DNA of 64,000 nt. Source: Natronincola peptidivorans. GTDB taxonomy: Bacteria; Bacillota; Clostridia; Peptostreptococcales; Natronincolaceae. Below are positions 10,132 to 18,628 of this stretch, piece by piece (position 1 is the first letter of the stretch; every line of letters begins with the position of its first letter). The DNA lies in contig NZ_FOHU01000003.1 in assembly GCF_900111615.1 (NCBI RefSeq), positions 1 to 64,000 on the forward strand. The letters are read 5' to 3'. The notes beneath the pieces are model-generated. The model worked only from the letters and a program-made list of their open reading frames with translations. It was not told where the DNA came from and did no database searches. The translations under genes and the position numbers were made by a program.

Positions 10132-11687
10132 TATTTTTTCCCTCCTAACATCTTATCAATAAAGGGATTAAAGTATCCTTCAGCTTTTTTTGTTACCCCT
10201 TCCAGTCCTTTTCCGCCAGTCCTCAATCGCTTAACACCACCGAATTTACCTTCTTCTATTGTGGTAAACAGCCCTTCCTTTTCTATCTGCTCCAATAGCT
10301 CCCCGGCGTTATAAAGTACCTCCTGGGCTCTTTTTTGGATAACGCCATCCTTTTTGAATTCAATTTCTTCCCCTAAATCTCTGCAATTGTTAAAGATGTA
10401 CTTAGCATTTTCAATAGCCAATGCTCTATCATGGAGGTGGGGAGTGTGAATAGCTTCTGTCAGCATACCTAATAGCTGTATTCCTTGATTTGTCCAAATA
10501 GATATTAGATTAAACAAAGCATCCTGTATATGTCCCTTAAATATATTACCTGTTTTAAACTTAGTAGGAGGCATATACTTTAGGGGGGCATTAGGGAATA
10601 TTTCCTTCGCCATTTGCGCCTGTGCCAGCTCCCACAGGAACCCGTTTTCTATATCTGGATTCATTTCAAAGGCATGACCTAGCCCCATTTGCTCTTCAGG
10701 AATTCCTGCATTTAAAGCAAACTGCTCATTGATCAATTGCGATGCCAGTACCGTATGGGCTTCCTCCACTGCATCAGAGGTGGTTAAGTAATTGTCCTCT
10801 CCTGTATTGATGATGATGCCGGCATAGCCATTGATGATTCTGGAGAAATATTGATCTACTAGGGTTCGCTGCATATTGATATCCCTGAAAAGGATACCAT
10901 ACAGAGCATCATTTAGCATCATATCTAATCTTTCCAAAGCCCCCATTGCAGCAATCTCTGGCATACATAGCCCTGAGCAATAGTTGCATAATCTTATATA
11001 TCTTCCTTCTTCTTCTCCTACTTCATCCAATGCCTTCCTCATAATCTTAAAGTTTTCCTGAGTTGCATAGGTGCCGCCAAATCCCTCTGTAGTAGCGCCA
11101 TAAGGGACATAATCCAGTAAGCTTTGAGCTGTACTTCGAATCACGGCGATAACATCCGCTCCCTGCTTAGCAGCGGCCTTGGCTTGAATAGCATCTTCAT
11201 AAATGTTTCCACTGGCTACAATAACATAAAGATAAGGTTTTTTTGCATCCCCAATCTTATCAATATAGGTCTCTCTTTTTTCCCTATTGGCTTTAATCTT
11301 TGAGACGGTTTCCTCTGCTATGGTATCAATAGCCTCTTTAATTTCATCTAGGCTATGGGCAGGAATACGGGTTAAATCTAATTCTCCAGCGCTAACAGCC
11401 TCCGCTATTTCTTGAGAAGATTTTCCTGTATCCACCATGGCATTTCCCATCCAGTAGGCAATACCACTTCCTAGGCCACCACCCTCTTTAATATTGTCCA
11501 CCACAACATTGGCCAGTGGTTTATCAATGTCATTTTCTCCATCTATTCCTAGTAATCGTGCAACTGTTCTTTCCACCGCCACAGTTGTATGTTGATCAAT
11601 AAACTTTTGTACATCCTCTGCAATGTTACTTGCGGCAGTTCTAGCCTTGTCAATCATCCCTTGATTTAGATTTAGCTTGCTATTCAT
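10131..11687 (-). CDS. kamD: Lysine 5,6-aminomutase alpha subunit
   Basis: Large subunit (518 residues) with the TIM barrel that holds PLP, substrate and the adenosyl group of B12, working with KamE in the second rearrangement step of lysine fermentation. The sequence has the features of the KamD family, including the IRLCNYCSGLCMPEIAAMGALERLD segment region and a long helical N-terminus. The start ATG 11687 has AGGGAGG close upstream and overlaps the end of kamC by 8 bases. Product is 3,5-diaminohexanoate from beta-lysine, the substrate of Kdd encoded earlier in the operon. Confidence 0.95.
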   Translation of the reverse strand: MNSKLNLNQGMIDKARTAASNIAEDVQKFIDQHTTVAVERTVARLLGIDGENDIDKPLANVVVDNIKEGGGLGSGIAYWMGNAMVDTGKSSQEIAEAVSAGELDLTRIPAHSLDEIKEAIDTIAEETVSKIKANREKRETYIDKIGDAKKPYLYVIVASGNIYEDAIQAKAAAKQGADVIAVIRSTAQSLLDYVPYGATTEGFGGTYATQENFKIMRKALDEVGEEEGRYIRLCNYCSGLCMPEIAAMGALERLDMMLNDALYGILFRDINMQRTLVDQYFSRIINGYAGIIINTGEDNYLTTSDAVEEAHTVLASQLINEQFALNAGIPEEQMGLGHAFEMNPDIENGFLWELAQAQMAKEIFPNAPLKYMPPTKFKTGNIFKGHIQDALFNLISIWTNQGIQLLGMLTEAIHTPHLHDRALAIENAKYIFNNCRDLGEEIEFKKDGVIQKRAQEVLYNAGELLEQIEKEGLFTTIEEGKFGGVKRLRTGGKGLEGVTKKAEGYFNPFIDKMLGGKK

Positions 11688-13326
11688 TTTGTTCCTCCCT
11701 TTCTCTTATAGATTTTGATGCTTCCTCTATAATCTCTTCCTTTAGACCCATTAGCTTAGCAATCATAATGGCATCCTTCGGCGAAACCTCTTCTTCCTTC
11801 TTTTCTTCCAGACGATAATCCATATATTTTTCTAATACCCCTTTATAATCCTTAGACACCTGCAATTGCTCCTTTAATGTTTCCACTGGGACATTTTTAA
11901 GTCCCACCACCTGCAGATGCTTAATTCCTTCTATATTGCTGAGGCCATCAAAGTGGGTAGTTACCACGGAAATAGATGGCTTATTCTTCAAGTACTCCAA
12001 CACACCTCTAGAAATACCATAGCCCTCTAGAGGATTCGTACCTCTAGCTAGCTCATCTATCAAAATCAACCCTGCATCATCTGCCTTTTCAATCACAACT
12101 TTTAATCCTTCAATCTCAGCTCCAAATGTGGAGAGACCGTTTTCCTCTGATTGTTGATCTCCTGAGGAAAAATAGACAAAAGATACTGGAGATATAATAG
12201 CCTCCTTAGCTGGCACATAAAACCCTAACTGTGCCATAGCGGTAATCAAAGCCATCATTTTTAAAGTAATGGTTTTTCCTCCCATATTGGCTCCTGTGAT
12301 TAAGGTTATTCCTTTTTCTAAAGAAACATCTACAGGGGTATAGCTAGAGCCTTGACGTTTTAGTTTTTCTTCGATAACAGCATGTCGGCCATCCTTTACC
12401 CTAAGCATAGGCTCCTCTACTATCTTAGGCTTTACTGCTTTCATTTGTAGTGCCAATATGGCCTTCCCCATAATAAAGTCCATCTGTCCTATGGCATCAA
12501 TATTCCTTACTATATCATTGGCGCTTTCACCTATTGTTTCCGATAACATTTGACGAATTTTGAATTCCTCTTCTTCTTCAAGTAGTTTTATATCTTCTAA
12601 TTCTGTTTCTAGTATTTTTAATTCCTTTGAAGGCTTTATTTTATAAATAAAAAATTTAATATTCTCTGCTATCTGATGAACCCTTTTGGAGTTCCCCAGC
12701 TTTTCTATCTGCTGCTCATTTTCTCTTTGGACAAGAATTTCTCCATTCAATTTAGGCTTAATTCCTATTTCTTCTTCTATTTCTTCTTTGATTTTTTTAT
12801 TAAGATAAGTTATTTTTTCTTCTAATTCCCTTTTCTTCCTTCGGATATTGGTCAGTTCCTCAGAATATACATCATATATATAAAAGGTTTCAACGCCGGT
12901 ATTCTCAGGGTCCAATAATTGCTCGATTTTCTCCATGGACAACAACTGAAAAACTTCTATTGCTATGGGGGAGCGTCGGAGAAACTTTCGCAGCTTTTCC
13001 ATCGCCATGATTTGGTTTTTGATTTCAAAGAGCTCTACTTCATTGAGTATTTCATGGTTTCTAGCTCTATAGAAAGAGCTTTTTATATCGATAAACTCGC
13101 CTAAATGATTGTTTAAGCCCCTCAGGACTTGATAATCCTTTTCTACAACCTCCAAAAAAATCCCCAAATCCCTTAAGGTCTTACGTAAATCCTTTATTCT
13201 ATCTGATAAATAAGGATTTATGTTTTCTTTTACCTCTTTTCCATAGGGAGTTTGGGTAGGAAGTTTTTGTAATATATGTTTTAAACCAATCTCTTTTGCA
13301 TTTTCTTCAGTAATATAATTATACAT
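11680..13326 (-). CDS. kamC: MutS-related ATPase, KamC-type aminomutase reactivase
   Basis: A 548-residue protein whose C-terminal half is the MutS family ABC ATPase: Walker A GANMGGKT, the signature region ending in a Walker B-like GLILIDELARGTNP, then VVTTHFDGL. The N-terminal half is mostly helical and charged and lacks MutS mismatch-recognition and lever domains. It lies inside the lysine operon, where such a protein is regularly found; it is named KamC and thought to reactivate the B12 aminomutase with KamB. It is not a DNA repair MutS by context. ATG 13326 is preferred over 13356 because AGGAGGAAGAGGT, inside the end of kamB, lies just before it; the two genes overlap by 8 bases. Confidence 0.8.
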   Translation of the reverse strand: MYNYITEENAKEIGLKHILQKLPTQTPYGKEVKENINPYLSDRIKDLRKTLRDLGIFLEVVEKDYQVLRGLNNHLGEFIDIKSSFYRARNHEILNEVELFEIKNQIMAMEKLRKFLRRSPIAIEVFQLLSMEKIEQLLDPENTGVETFYIYDVYSEELTNIRRKKRELEEKITYLNKKIKEEIEEEIGIKPKLNGEILVQRENEQQIEKLGNSKRVHQIAENIKFFIYKIKPSKELKILETELEDIKLLEEEEEFKIRQMLSETIGESANDIVRNIDAIGQMDFIMGKAILALQMKAVKPKIVEEPMLRVKDGRHAVIEEKLKRQGSSYTPVDVSLEKGITLITGANMGGKTITLKMMALITAMAQLGFYVPAKEAIISPVSFVYFSSGDQQSEENGLSTFGAEIEGLKVVIEKADDAGLILIDELARGTNPLEGYGISRGVLEYLKNKPSISVVTTHFDGLSNIEGIKHLQVVGLKNVPVETLKEQLQVSKDYKGVLEKYMDYRLEEKKEEEVSPKDAIMIAKLMGLKEEIIEEASKSIREREEQNE

Positions 13327-14362
13327 GTACCTCTTCCTCCTCCAGCATGACATCAATTACTGGTAGTGGTAGATTTCGCTTCATTCTATTGTAAAACTCT
13401 TTAGGATCAAATTGATAGCCTTGAGGTGCATATGGATTCAAGGTAGCCACCAAAGTGTTTATTTTGTCTACTACCTTTATTTTAAAGCCCCTTCTTATAA
13501 AAAAGTTCCAATCCTTTGCACCTATAAATATCTTTGTTGCATCCCTTACTATAAAAGTAACATTTTTATAAAGCTCTGTTACCGTCAATATATCCTCCAA
13601 TGTTTTCTTCACTAAACTACCAGATAGAATAACATAGGCACTTTCCTCTGTTAAAGCTCTCCCTATAGTAGTTCCATTGTTAATAGCAGTTGGTATATCT
13701 AACACTTCAACATTACCTGACTTATCAATAATACTGTAGGATTTATCCTCCATTAAGCTAGCAATCAAAGGCTTCATGGTTTCATCCTCAATGGTTGGTA
13801 GGTTAAACAGGTGTACTTGGTGCTGTGTTCCTTCTATGACTTTATCAATATCTCTGCTAAGAACTGCTCCAGTAGCCAATATAGTAGCTTCTGTAATGGA
13901 AGGAGATGCTGTTGTCTTACGGTTAATAGCACCATCTATTAGCACAATCTCCGCTCCGTAAAACCTCATCTTCATGGCCACTTCTCTTATTTCAGAGTTG
14001 GTATCTGGGCCTGCAATTTCTATCATCCCTCTTGCCTTTACTTTGCAGATAATCACTCTACCCATGGCAGTAACATAATCAGTAGCTTCTAAAATTTCCA
14101 GTTTGGCATCACTTCTCAATAAACAGTCCTCTGTAGTTGCAATAATGGTGTTTTCCATGACATAAATCGTTGGCTTTTCAGTCTTTGTCACTAAATCCTG
14201 TTTTTCTCCGTCTCTACCAGTAGAGGTTAATCCCAAGATGATGTTTTTTTCTGCTGCCTCCTCTAATAACCTGTTTAGGGTAACGGTTTTTCCGGCGTTT
14301 TTCGCCATCCCTACAACAGAAACAGTTTTGTATTTGTAACGAATCAAATCCATTAATTGCAT
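13319..14362 (-). CDS. kamB: KamB-type aminomutase reactivase subunit
   Basis: A 347-residue protein with a nucleotide-binding motif near the N-terminus (VGMAKNAGKT) and a long C-terminal region without a clear domain. Lysine operons of Clostridia and Fusobacteria have this gene next to the MutS-like kamC, and both are thought to keep the B12 aminomutase active; direct proof for this organism is lacking. The start is ATG 14362 (MQLMDL) behind GGGAGGTG; the longer frame begins with a GTG that overlaps that site. Conserved-looking stretches include STGRDGEKQD and ATGAVLSRD. The role is inferred from context and family. Confidence 0.75.
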   Translation of the reverse strand: MQLMDLIRYKYKTVSVVGMAKNAGKTVTLNRLLEEAAEKNIILGLTSTGRDGEKQDLVTKTEKPTIYVMENTIIATTEDCLLRSDAKLEILEATDYVTAMGRVIICKVKARGMIEIAGPDTNSEIREVAMKMRFYGAEIVLIDGAINRKTTASPSITEATILATGAVLSRDIDKVIEGTQHQVHLFNLPTIEDETMKPLIASLMEDKSYSIIDKSGNVEVLDIPTAINNGTTIGRALTEESAYVILSGSLVKKTLEDILTVTELYKNVTFIVRDATKIFIGAKDWNFFIRRGFKIKVVDKINTLVATLNPYAPQGYQFDPKEFYNRMKRNLPLPVIDVMLEEEEVHV

Positions 14363-14478
14363 CTCTACACCTCCCACCTGAAAACTCAGGTTATGGTTTA
14401 GGTCCAGCTATACATAACTAAAAACCTAAACCAAACCTTGTTTAAAAGCTCTAACAAAAATGGTTCCTTACTATTACT

Positions 14479-15732
14479 CTATTCTTTTTTACTTCTTTCG
14501 TGTCTTTCTAAGTTAGCTGGCTCTAAAGCAGTTATATTTCCTTGGTGTAATCCAGCTACTCCATGGAGCTTATGTGCCTTCTTTCCTGTACAAACATCAC
14601 AGCTGCAGCTTTCCTCATAAGGAGCTGGCTCTGTGTAGGTGGTAATAACCCCCTCATAGTTTCTGAGAACTACTTTGTTATGGGATTGGGATAATACATA
14701 ATTTGGCATCACAGGGATTTTTCCGCCACCGCCTGGCGCATCTACCACAAAATTAGGTACTGCATATCCGGAGGTATGACCCCTAAGTCCTTCTATTATT
14801 TCTATACCCTTTGCTACACTTGTTCTAAAATGCTCAATTCCCATAGAAAGATCACACTGATAAATATAGTACGGTCTTACTCTATTTTTCACCAGCCCGT
14901 GGACTAAATCCCTCATAATATGCACACAGTCATTGACTCCTCTTAAAAGTACCGATTGGTTTCCTAACGGAATTCCTGCATCTGCCATTAAAGTAAGGGC
15001 TTCCCTTGCTTCTTTAGTCAGTTCCTTTGGATGATTAAAATGTGTATTTAACCATATAGGATGATACTTTTTCATCATGTTTACTAAAGCTGGTGTAATT
15101 CTTTGCGGTAGTACCACTGGTGTTCTACTGCCTAAGCGAATAACATCGATATGCTCTATGGCCCTTAATTTACTAATGATATATTCTAACCTTTCATCAG
15201 AAACCAGTAGGCAGTCTCCTCCAGATAATAGTACATCCCTTACTTGCGGTGTGTTTTTAATGTATTCAATAGCCGCATCTATTTTATCTACAGGTAAGCC
15301 AGTATCTTTTTGACCAGCAAATCTTCTTCTAGTACAGTGTCTGCAATACATAGAACACATATCAGTAATCAACAATAGTACCCTGTCAGGATATCTATGG
15401 GTTAGTCCTGGCACTGGAGAATCTTCGTCCTCATGCAGTGGATCCTCCATATCAGCACTACCCTTTGTCAACTCTACCGTTCTAGGTACTGCTTGTTTTC
15501 TGACAGGGCAGTTAGGATCATTTTCATCCATCAAAGCTGCATAATATGGGGGTATACCCATCCTTAGAGTTTCAAGACACTTCAATATGCCCTTTTCCTC
15601 TTCTTCAGTTACATTGATAACCTGCTTCAATTCCTCTAAGGTGGTAATTCTATTTTGCACCTGCCACTGCCAATCGCTCCAATCTTTTTCTGAAACGTCT
15701 TTCCATAAATCTATATCTCGATAGTGACGCAT
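14479..15732 (-). CDS. kamA: L-lysine 2,3-aminomutase
   Basis: Radical SAM and PLP enzyme that converts L-lysine to L-beta-lysine, the first step of lysine fermentation. The [4Fe-4S] ligands are Cys126, Cys130 and Cys133 (CSMYCRHC). SAM-binding residues follow (VLLSGGDCLL), and the C-terminal third has the zinc-binding cysteines CSCDVC. The 417 residues match the clostridial enzymes, and GGAGG lies 6 bases before ATG 15732. It follows kdd by 20 bases. A gap of 116 bases separates it from kamB, without an obvious terminator, so the operon probably continues. Confidence 0.96.
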   Translation of the reverse strand: MRHYRDIDLWKDVSEKDWSDWQWQVQNRITTLEELKQVINVTEEEEKGILKCLETLRMGIPPYYAALMDENDPNCPVRKQAVPRTVELTKGSADMEDPLHEDEDSPVPGLTHRYPDRVLLLITDMCSMYCRHCTRRRFAGQKDTGLPVDKIDAAIEYIKNTPQVRDVLLSGGDCLLVSDERLEYIISKLRAIEHIDVIRLGSRTPVVLPQRITPALVNMMKKYHPIWLNTHFNHPKELTKEAREALTLMADAGIPLGNQSVLLRGVNDCVHIMRDLVHGLVKNRVRPYYIYQCDLSMGIEHFRTSVAKGIEIIEGLRGHTSGYAVPNFVVDAPGGGGKIPVMPNYVLSQSHNKVVLRNYEGVITTYTEPAPYEESCSCDVCTGKKAHKLHGVAGLHQGNITALEPANLERHERSKKE

Positions 15733-15753
15733 CTAATTCCTCCTCTACAATGG

Positions 15754-16791
15754 TTAAGCATACAATTCTTCGTAGGTTTTTCTCAAGATCTCACTTTCTC
15801 GCATTATTTGCAGTGCAATTTCCCCATGTCCTTTTGTATAGCCATTGCCTATGATCATGGTAGTATCACGACCAATTCCTTCAGCTCCTAAGGCAGCCTT
15901 TGTAAAGCTGGTTGCCATACTAAAGAAATAAATCAATCCATCATCTTTAGCTGCTAATATGCTGGCCATTTCTGTATTAGGTACATTTACACAGTTGATG
16001 ACAACATCAGCCATTTCTCCATTGGTTGCTTCCTTTACCTTTTCCATCACTTCAACTGCATTGGTTGCATCTGCTGTAAAGTATTCATCCGCTAAATTCA
16101 TATTTTTTACTCTAGCTACTGATTTTTCACTATGGCCTAAGCAAATAACCTTACCTGTGATTCCTGCACGTTTTTTTGCTTCATATAGACAAAGCATTCC
16201 AGATTTTCCACCACCGCCGATGATAACAACTGTATCACTAGGCTTTACCAGCTTAGCCGTTTGTGCAGGTGCACCTGCTACATCTAATACAGATAATGCT
16301 AAGTTTTCTGGAATATCTGTTGGCATGACAGCATAAATACCGCTTTCAAATAAAATAGCTTTTCCCTTTATATCTACTTGATCTATGTCCTTACGGATTT
16401 CTTTGATTTCATCAATTTGCAAAGGTGTCAAAGATAAAGAAACAAGGGTAGCTAGTTTATCTCCCACCTTTAGATTAGTTTTTCCTTCTAAAGCTGGTCC
16501 AACTTTTTCAACAGTTCCTATAAGCATACCACCGGATCCAGTAACAGGATTTTGGTGTTTTCCTCTAGCAGCAACAATGCTCATCATAATCTCTTTAATT
16601 TTTTCTATATCTCCTTGAGCTTCTTCTTTTATTTGAGTGAAGCTAGCAGAATCAACATTTAATGTCTTTACATCAATAAGTATCTCATTGTCATAAATCT
16701 CCATGCTGTTATCAATCTTTGTAGCAGGTTGTGGTAAAACTCCTTTTGGTTCAATTACTCTGTGAGTGCCGAATGGACATCCTTTTTTCAT
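15754..16791 (-). CDS. kdd: L-erythro-3,5-diaminohexanoate dehydrogenase
   Basis: NAD-dependent oxidative deaminase that turns 3,5-diaminohexanoate, the product of KamDE, into 5-amino-3-oxohexanoate. The N-terminus MKKGCPFGTHRVIEPKG is typical of Kdd. A Rossmann motif appears as VVIIGGGGKSGM at about residue 190, and the protein has zinc-less MDR-like layout with 345 residues. It is the first gene of the operon, 124 bases after the predicted start of transcription of the sigma-54 promoter at 16925-16942. The next pathway genes, kce and kal, are not in this window. Confidence 0.95.
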   Translation of the reverse strand: MKKGCPFGTHRVIEPKGVLPQPATKIDNSMEIYDNEILIDVKTLNVDSASFTQIKEEAQGDIEKIKEIMMSIVAARGKHQNPVTGSGGMLIGTVEKVGPALEGKTNLKVGDKLATLVSLSLTPLQIDEIKEIRKDIDQVDIKGKAILFESGIYAVMPTDIPENLALSVLDVAGAPAQTAKLVKPSDTVVIIGGGGKSGMLCLYEAKKRAGITGKVICLGHSEKSVARVKNMNLADEYFTADATNAVEVMEKVKEATNGEMADVVINCVNVPNTEMASILAAKDDGLIYFFSMATSFTKAALGAEGIGRDTTMIIGNGYTKGHGEIALQIMRESEILRKTYEELYA

Positions 16792-16924
16792 CTTTATTCC
16801 CCCTTGATATTTTTAAGCTTTTGTAAAGCTTCATAAGTTATTCACATTAAAAAAATAAGTAAATACTTAATTCATAGCAGCATTGCACTATTTCATCAAT
16901 AAAAACTCTATAGCAATTATATTG

Positions 16925-16942
16925 ATGCAATATTCATGCCAA
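16925..16942 (-). promoter_or_regulatory. Sigma-54 promoter (-24/-12) of the kdd-kam operon
   Basis: The minus strand reads TTGGCATGAATATTGCAT, close to the consensus TTGGCACG-N4-TTGCA. The invariant GG lies at 16940-16939 and the GC at 16928-16927, exactly 12 bases apart, predicting transcription start near 16915. Only one promoter-like element with this spacing was found, and the next gene upstream encodes a sigma-54 activator. Confidence 0.85.
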
Positions 16943-17032
16943 CATATACAGCCGATATTGATTTTGCTTTTATCTGTGTTTTCAACGGGTCTAAAGGGAA
17001 AAATGTAGGTGGGTCTGGCAAGGGCAACAAAT

Positions 17033-17054
17033 AATTGCCGAATAATCGGCAATT
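17033..17054. repeat. Inverted repeat at the end of the activator gene
   Basis: AATTGCCGA (17033-17041) and TCGGCAATT (17046-17054), a perfect 9-bp stem with a 4-base loop, overlaps the activator stop codon and lies about 95 bases upstream of the -24 box. It may be a weak terminator, or the upstream site bound by the activator; both fit the position. Confidence 0.55.
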
Positions 17055-18450
17055 AAGTGATTTGATATTTTTGCATTTTATACTGCAAGGTCTGTCTGGG
17101 CATTTGTAACAGCTTTGCAGTAGTGGTAACATTGCCTTTTGTTTTGGTTAACATTTCTGTAATTACCTGTTTTTCTGTTTCTTCTAGTCTCTCTTTTAAA
17201 GAAATACTATTGGCCTCTATATCCTCTGCAGAAGCATAGCTATAGCTTTTAAAGTAGTAGGGTAGATCCTCCACTGTAATCAGTTGACCCTCCAGTATGT
17301 TCATCATTCCTTCGATTACATTTTCTAGCTCTCTTACATTACCAGGCCAGTGGTATCCATGGAAAATCTCCATGACCCTAGGCTCTACCCCTAAAACTTG
17401 TTTGTCCAGCTTTTTATTAAATTTTCTAATAAAGAAATTCAGCAATACCTCTACGTCTTCTTTTCTTTCCTTTAGATTAGGTATCCGTAAAGAAACAACA
17501 TTTAATCTGTAAAACAAATCGCTTCTTAAATACTTCTTCTCCACCGCCTCTAGGGGATCCATATTCATAGCAGCGATGATCCTTACATCCACAGGTCTTG
17601 TTCTTATATCCCCTACTCTTCGAATGTTTCCTTCCTCTAAAACCCTCAATAGCTTAGATTGAAGTTCAATCGGCATGGAGTTAATCTCATCTAAAAACAG
17701 AGTGCCTCCATTGGCTAGCTCAAATAATCCTGGTCGATCATCTGCCCCAGTAAAACTTCCTTTCGACGTACCAAACAGTATACTTTCCAGCAGGGAGGCA
17801 GGGATGGCTGCACAATTTTGTGCAATAAAGGGCTTACTACTCCTCACGCTGGCATTATGGATAGATTGTACGATTAATTCCTTTCCCGTTCCCGTACTGC
17901 CATAAACCATAATAGAAGATAAATTTTGGGCAGCTCTAAGTGCTTTTTCCTTTAATCTCTTTATTTCTTTACTGGCTCCAATAACATCAGAAAAAGTATA
18001 TTTAGCGGTTCCTTTTCTTTCCCGCTTTTTTACAATTTCTTCGTTATATAGCTGTTTTTGTAAATCTACAACCTTTTCTGATAATGCCTTTACCTGTGTG
18101 ATATCCCTAGAAATTTCTAATGCCCCTAGAATTTCTTTTTCCTCTATGATAGGAATAGAGGAATTAATGGTGGTAATTTTGTAGCCCTTATAGTTTAAAA
18201 AGGTTTGTTGAAAATTGTAAATAGGGTGGCCAGATTTAATCACCTGCATCAAGGTACTGGTTGCCTCGGTAAGAGAAGGATAAATGTCTAATATATTTTT
18301 CCCGATGGCTTCATTTCTATTAAGATTGTCTAAATTAGCCGCTGCTAAATTGCAGTAAACGATTTTCCCATCAATATCTACAATTTGAATTCCTTCTCCA
18401 ATATAGTCCAGCACTTTTTCAATATTTTTTTTTGTAAGAATTCTTTTCAT
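17053..18450 (-). CDS. PAS-domain sigma-54-dependent activator, probably of lysine fermentation
   Basis: Enhancer-binding protein of about 465 residues. Order: N-terminal PAS domain (about 1-125; VDYIGEGIQIV-like start, IVYCNLAAANLDNL), linker, AAA+ domain with Walker A GSTGTGKE, the sigma-54-contact loop GSFTGA (usual GAFTGA), Walker B GTLFLDEI, and a C-terminal Fis-type helix-turn-helix (GNVTTTAKLLQMPRQTLQYKMQKY). The start is put at ATG 18450 with GGCGGTGATAGG before it, rather than 18486. There is no receiver domain, so the PAS domain likely senses a metabolite or redox state directly. The kdd-kam sigma-54 promoter lies immediately downstream, the natural target. Confidence 0.88.
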   Translation of the reverse strand: MKRILTKKNIEKVLDYIGEGIQIVDIDGKIVYCNLAAANLDNLNRNEAIGKNILDIYPSLTEATSTLMQVIKSGHPIYNFQQTFLNYKGYKITTINSSIPIIEEKEILGALEISRDITQVKALSEKVVDLQKQLYNEEIVKKRERKGTAKYTFSDVIGASKEIKRLKEKALRAAQNLSSIMVYGSTGTGKELIVQSIHNASVRSSKPFIAQNCAAIPASLLESILFGTSKGSFTGADDRPGLFELANGGTLFLDEINSMPIELQSKLLRVLEEGNIRRVGDIRTRPVDVRIIAAMNMDPLEAVEKKYLRSDLFYRLNVVSLRIPNLKERKEDVEVLLNFFIRKFNKKLDKQVLGVEPRVMEIFHGYHWPGNVRELENVIEGMMNILEGQLITVEDLPYYFKSYSYASAEDIEANSISLKERLEETEKQVITEMLTKTKGNVTTTAKLLQMPRQTLQYKMQKYQIT

Positions 18451-18542
18451 CCTATCACCGCCAATTTTTAAGCTATTTATGCCCATTTTTCAGCACCCAC
18501 ATTTCTATTATATCGTAATCACTTGAAACTTACAAACAATTG

Positions 18543-18568
18543 AAAAAACCCTGTGTCTTACACAGGGT
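18543..18568 (-). terminator. Intrinsic terminator after the rRNA methyltransferase gene
   Basis: Stem ACCCTGTGT (18548-18556) with ACACAGGGT (18560-18568), a 3-base loop, then a run of T on the minus strand. Confidence 0.85.
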
Positions 18569-18628
18569 CTGAGGTTGTAGAAAAAATCAAATGATGCAGC
18601 AAAAAAAATGGAAACTTGCTGCTACTTT

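Noticed and set aside
11680-13326. DNA mismatch repair protein MutS
   Set aside because: Only the ATPase half is MutS-like, recognition domains are absent, and it is embedded in the lysine operon.
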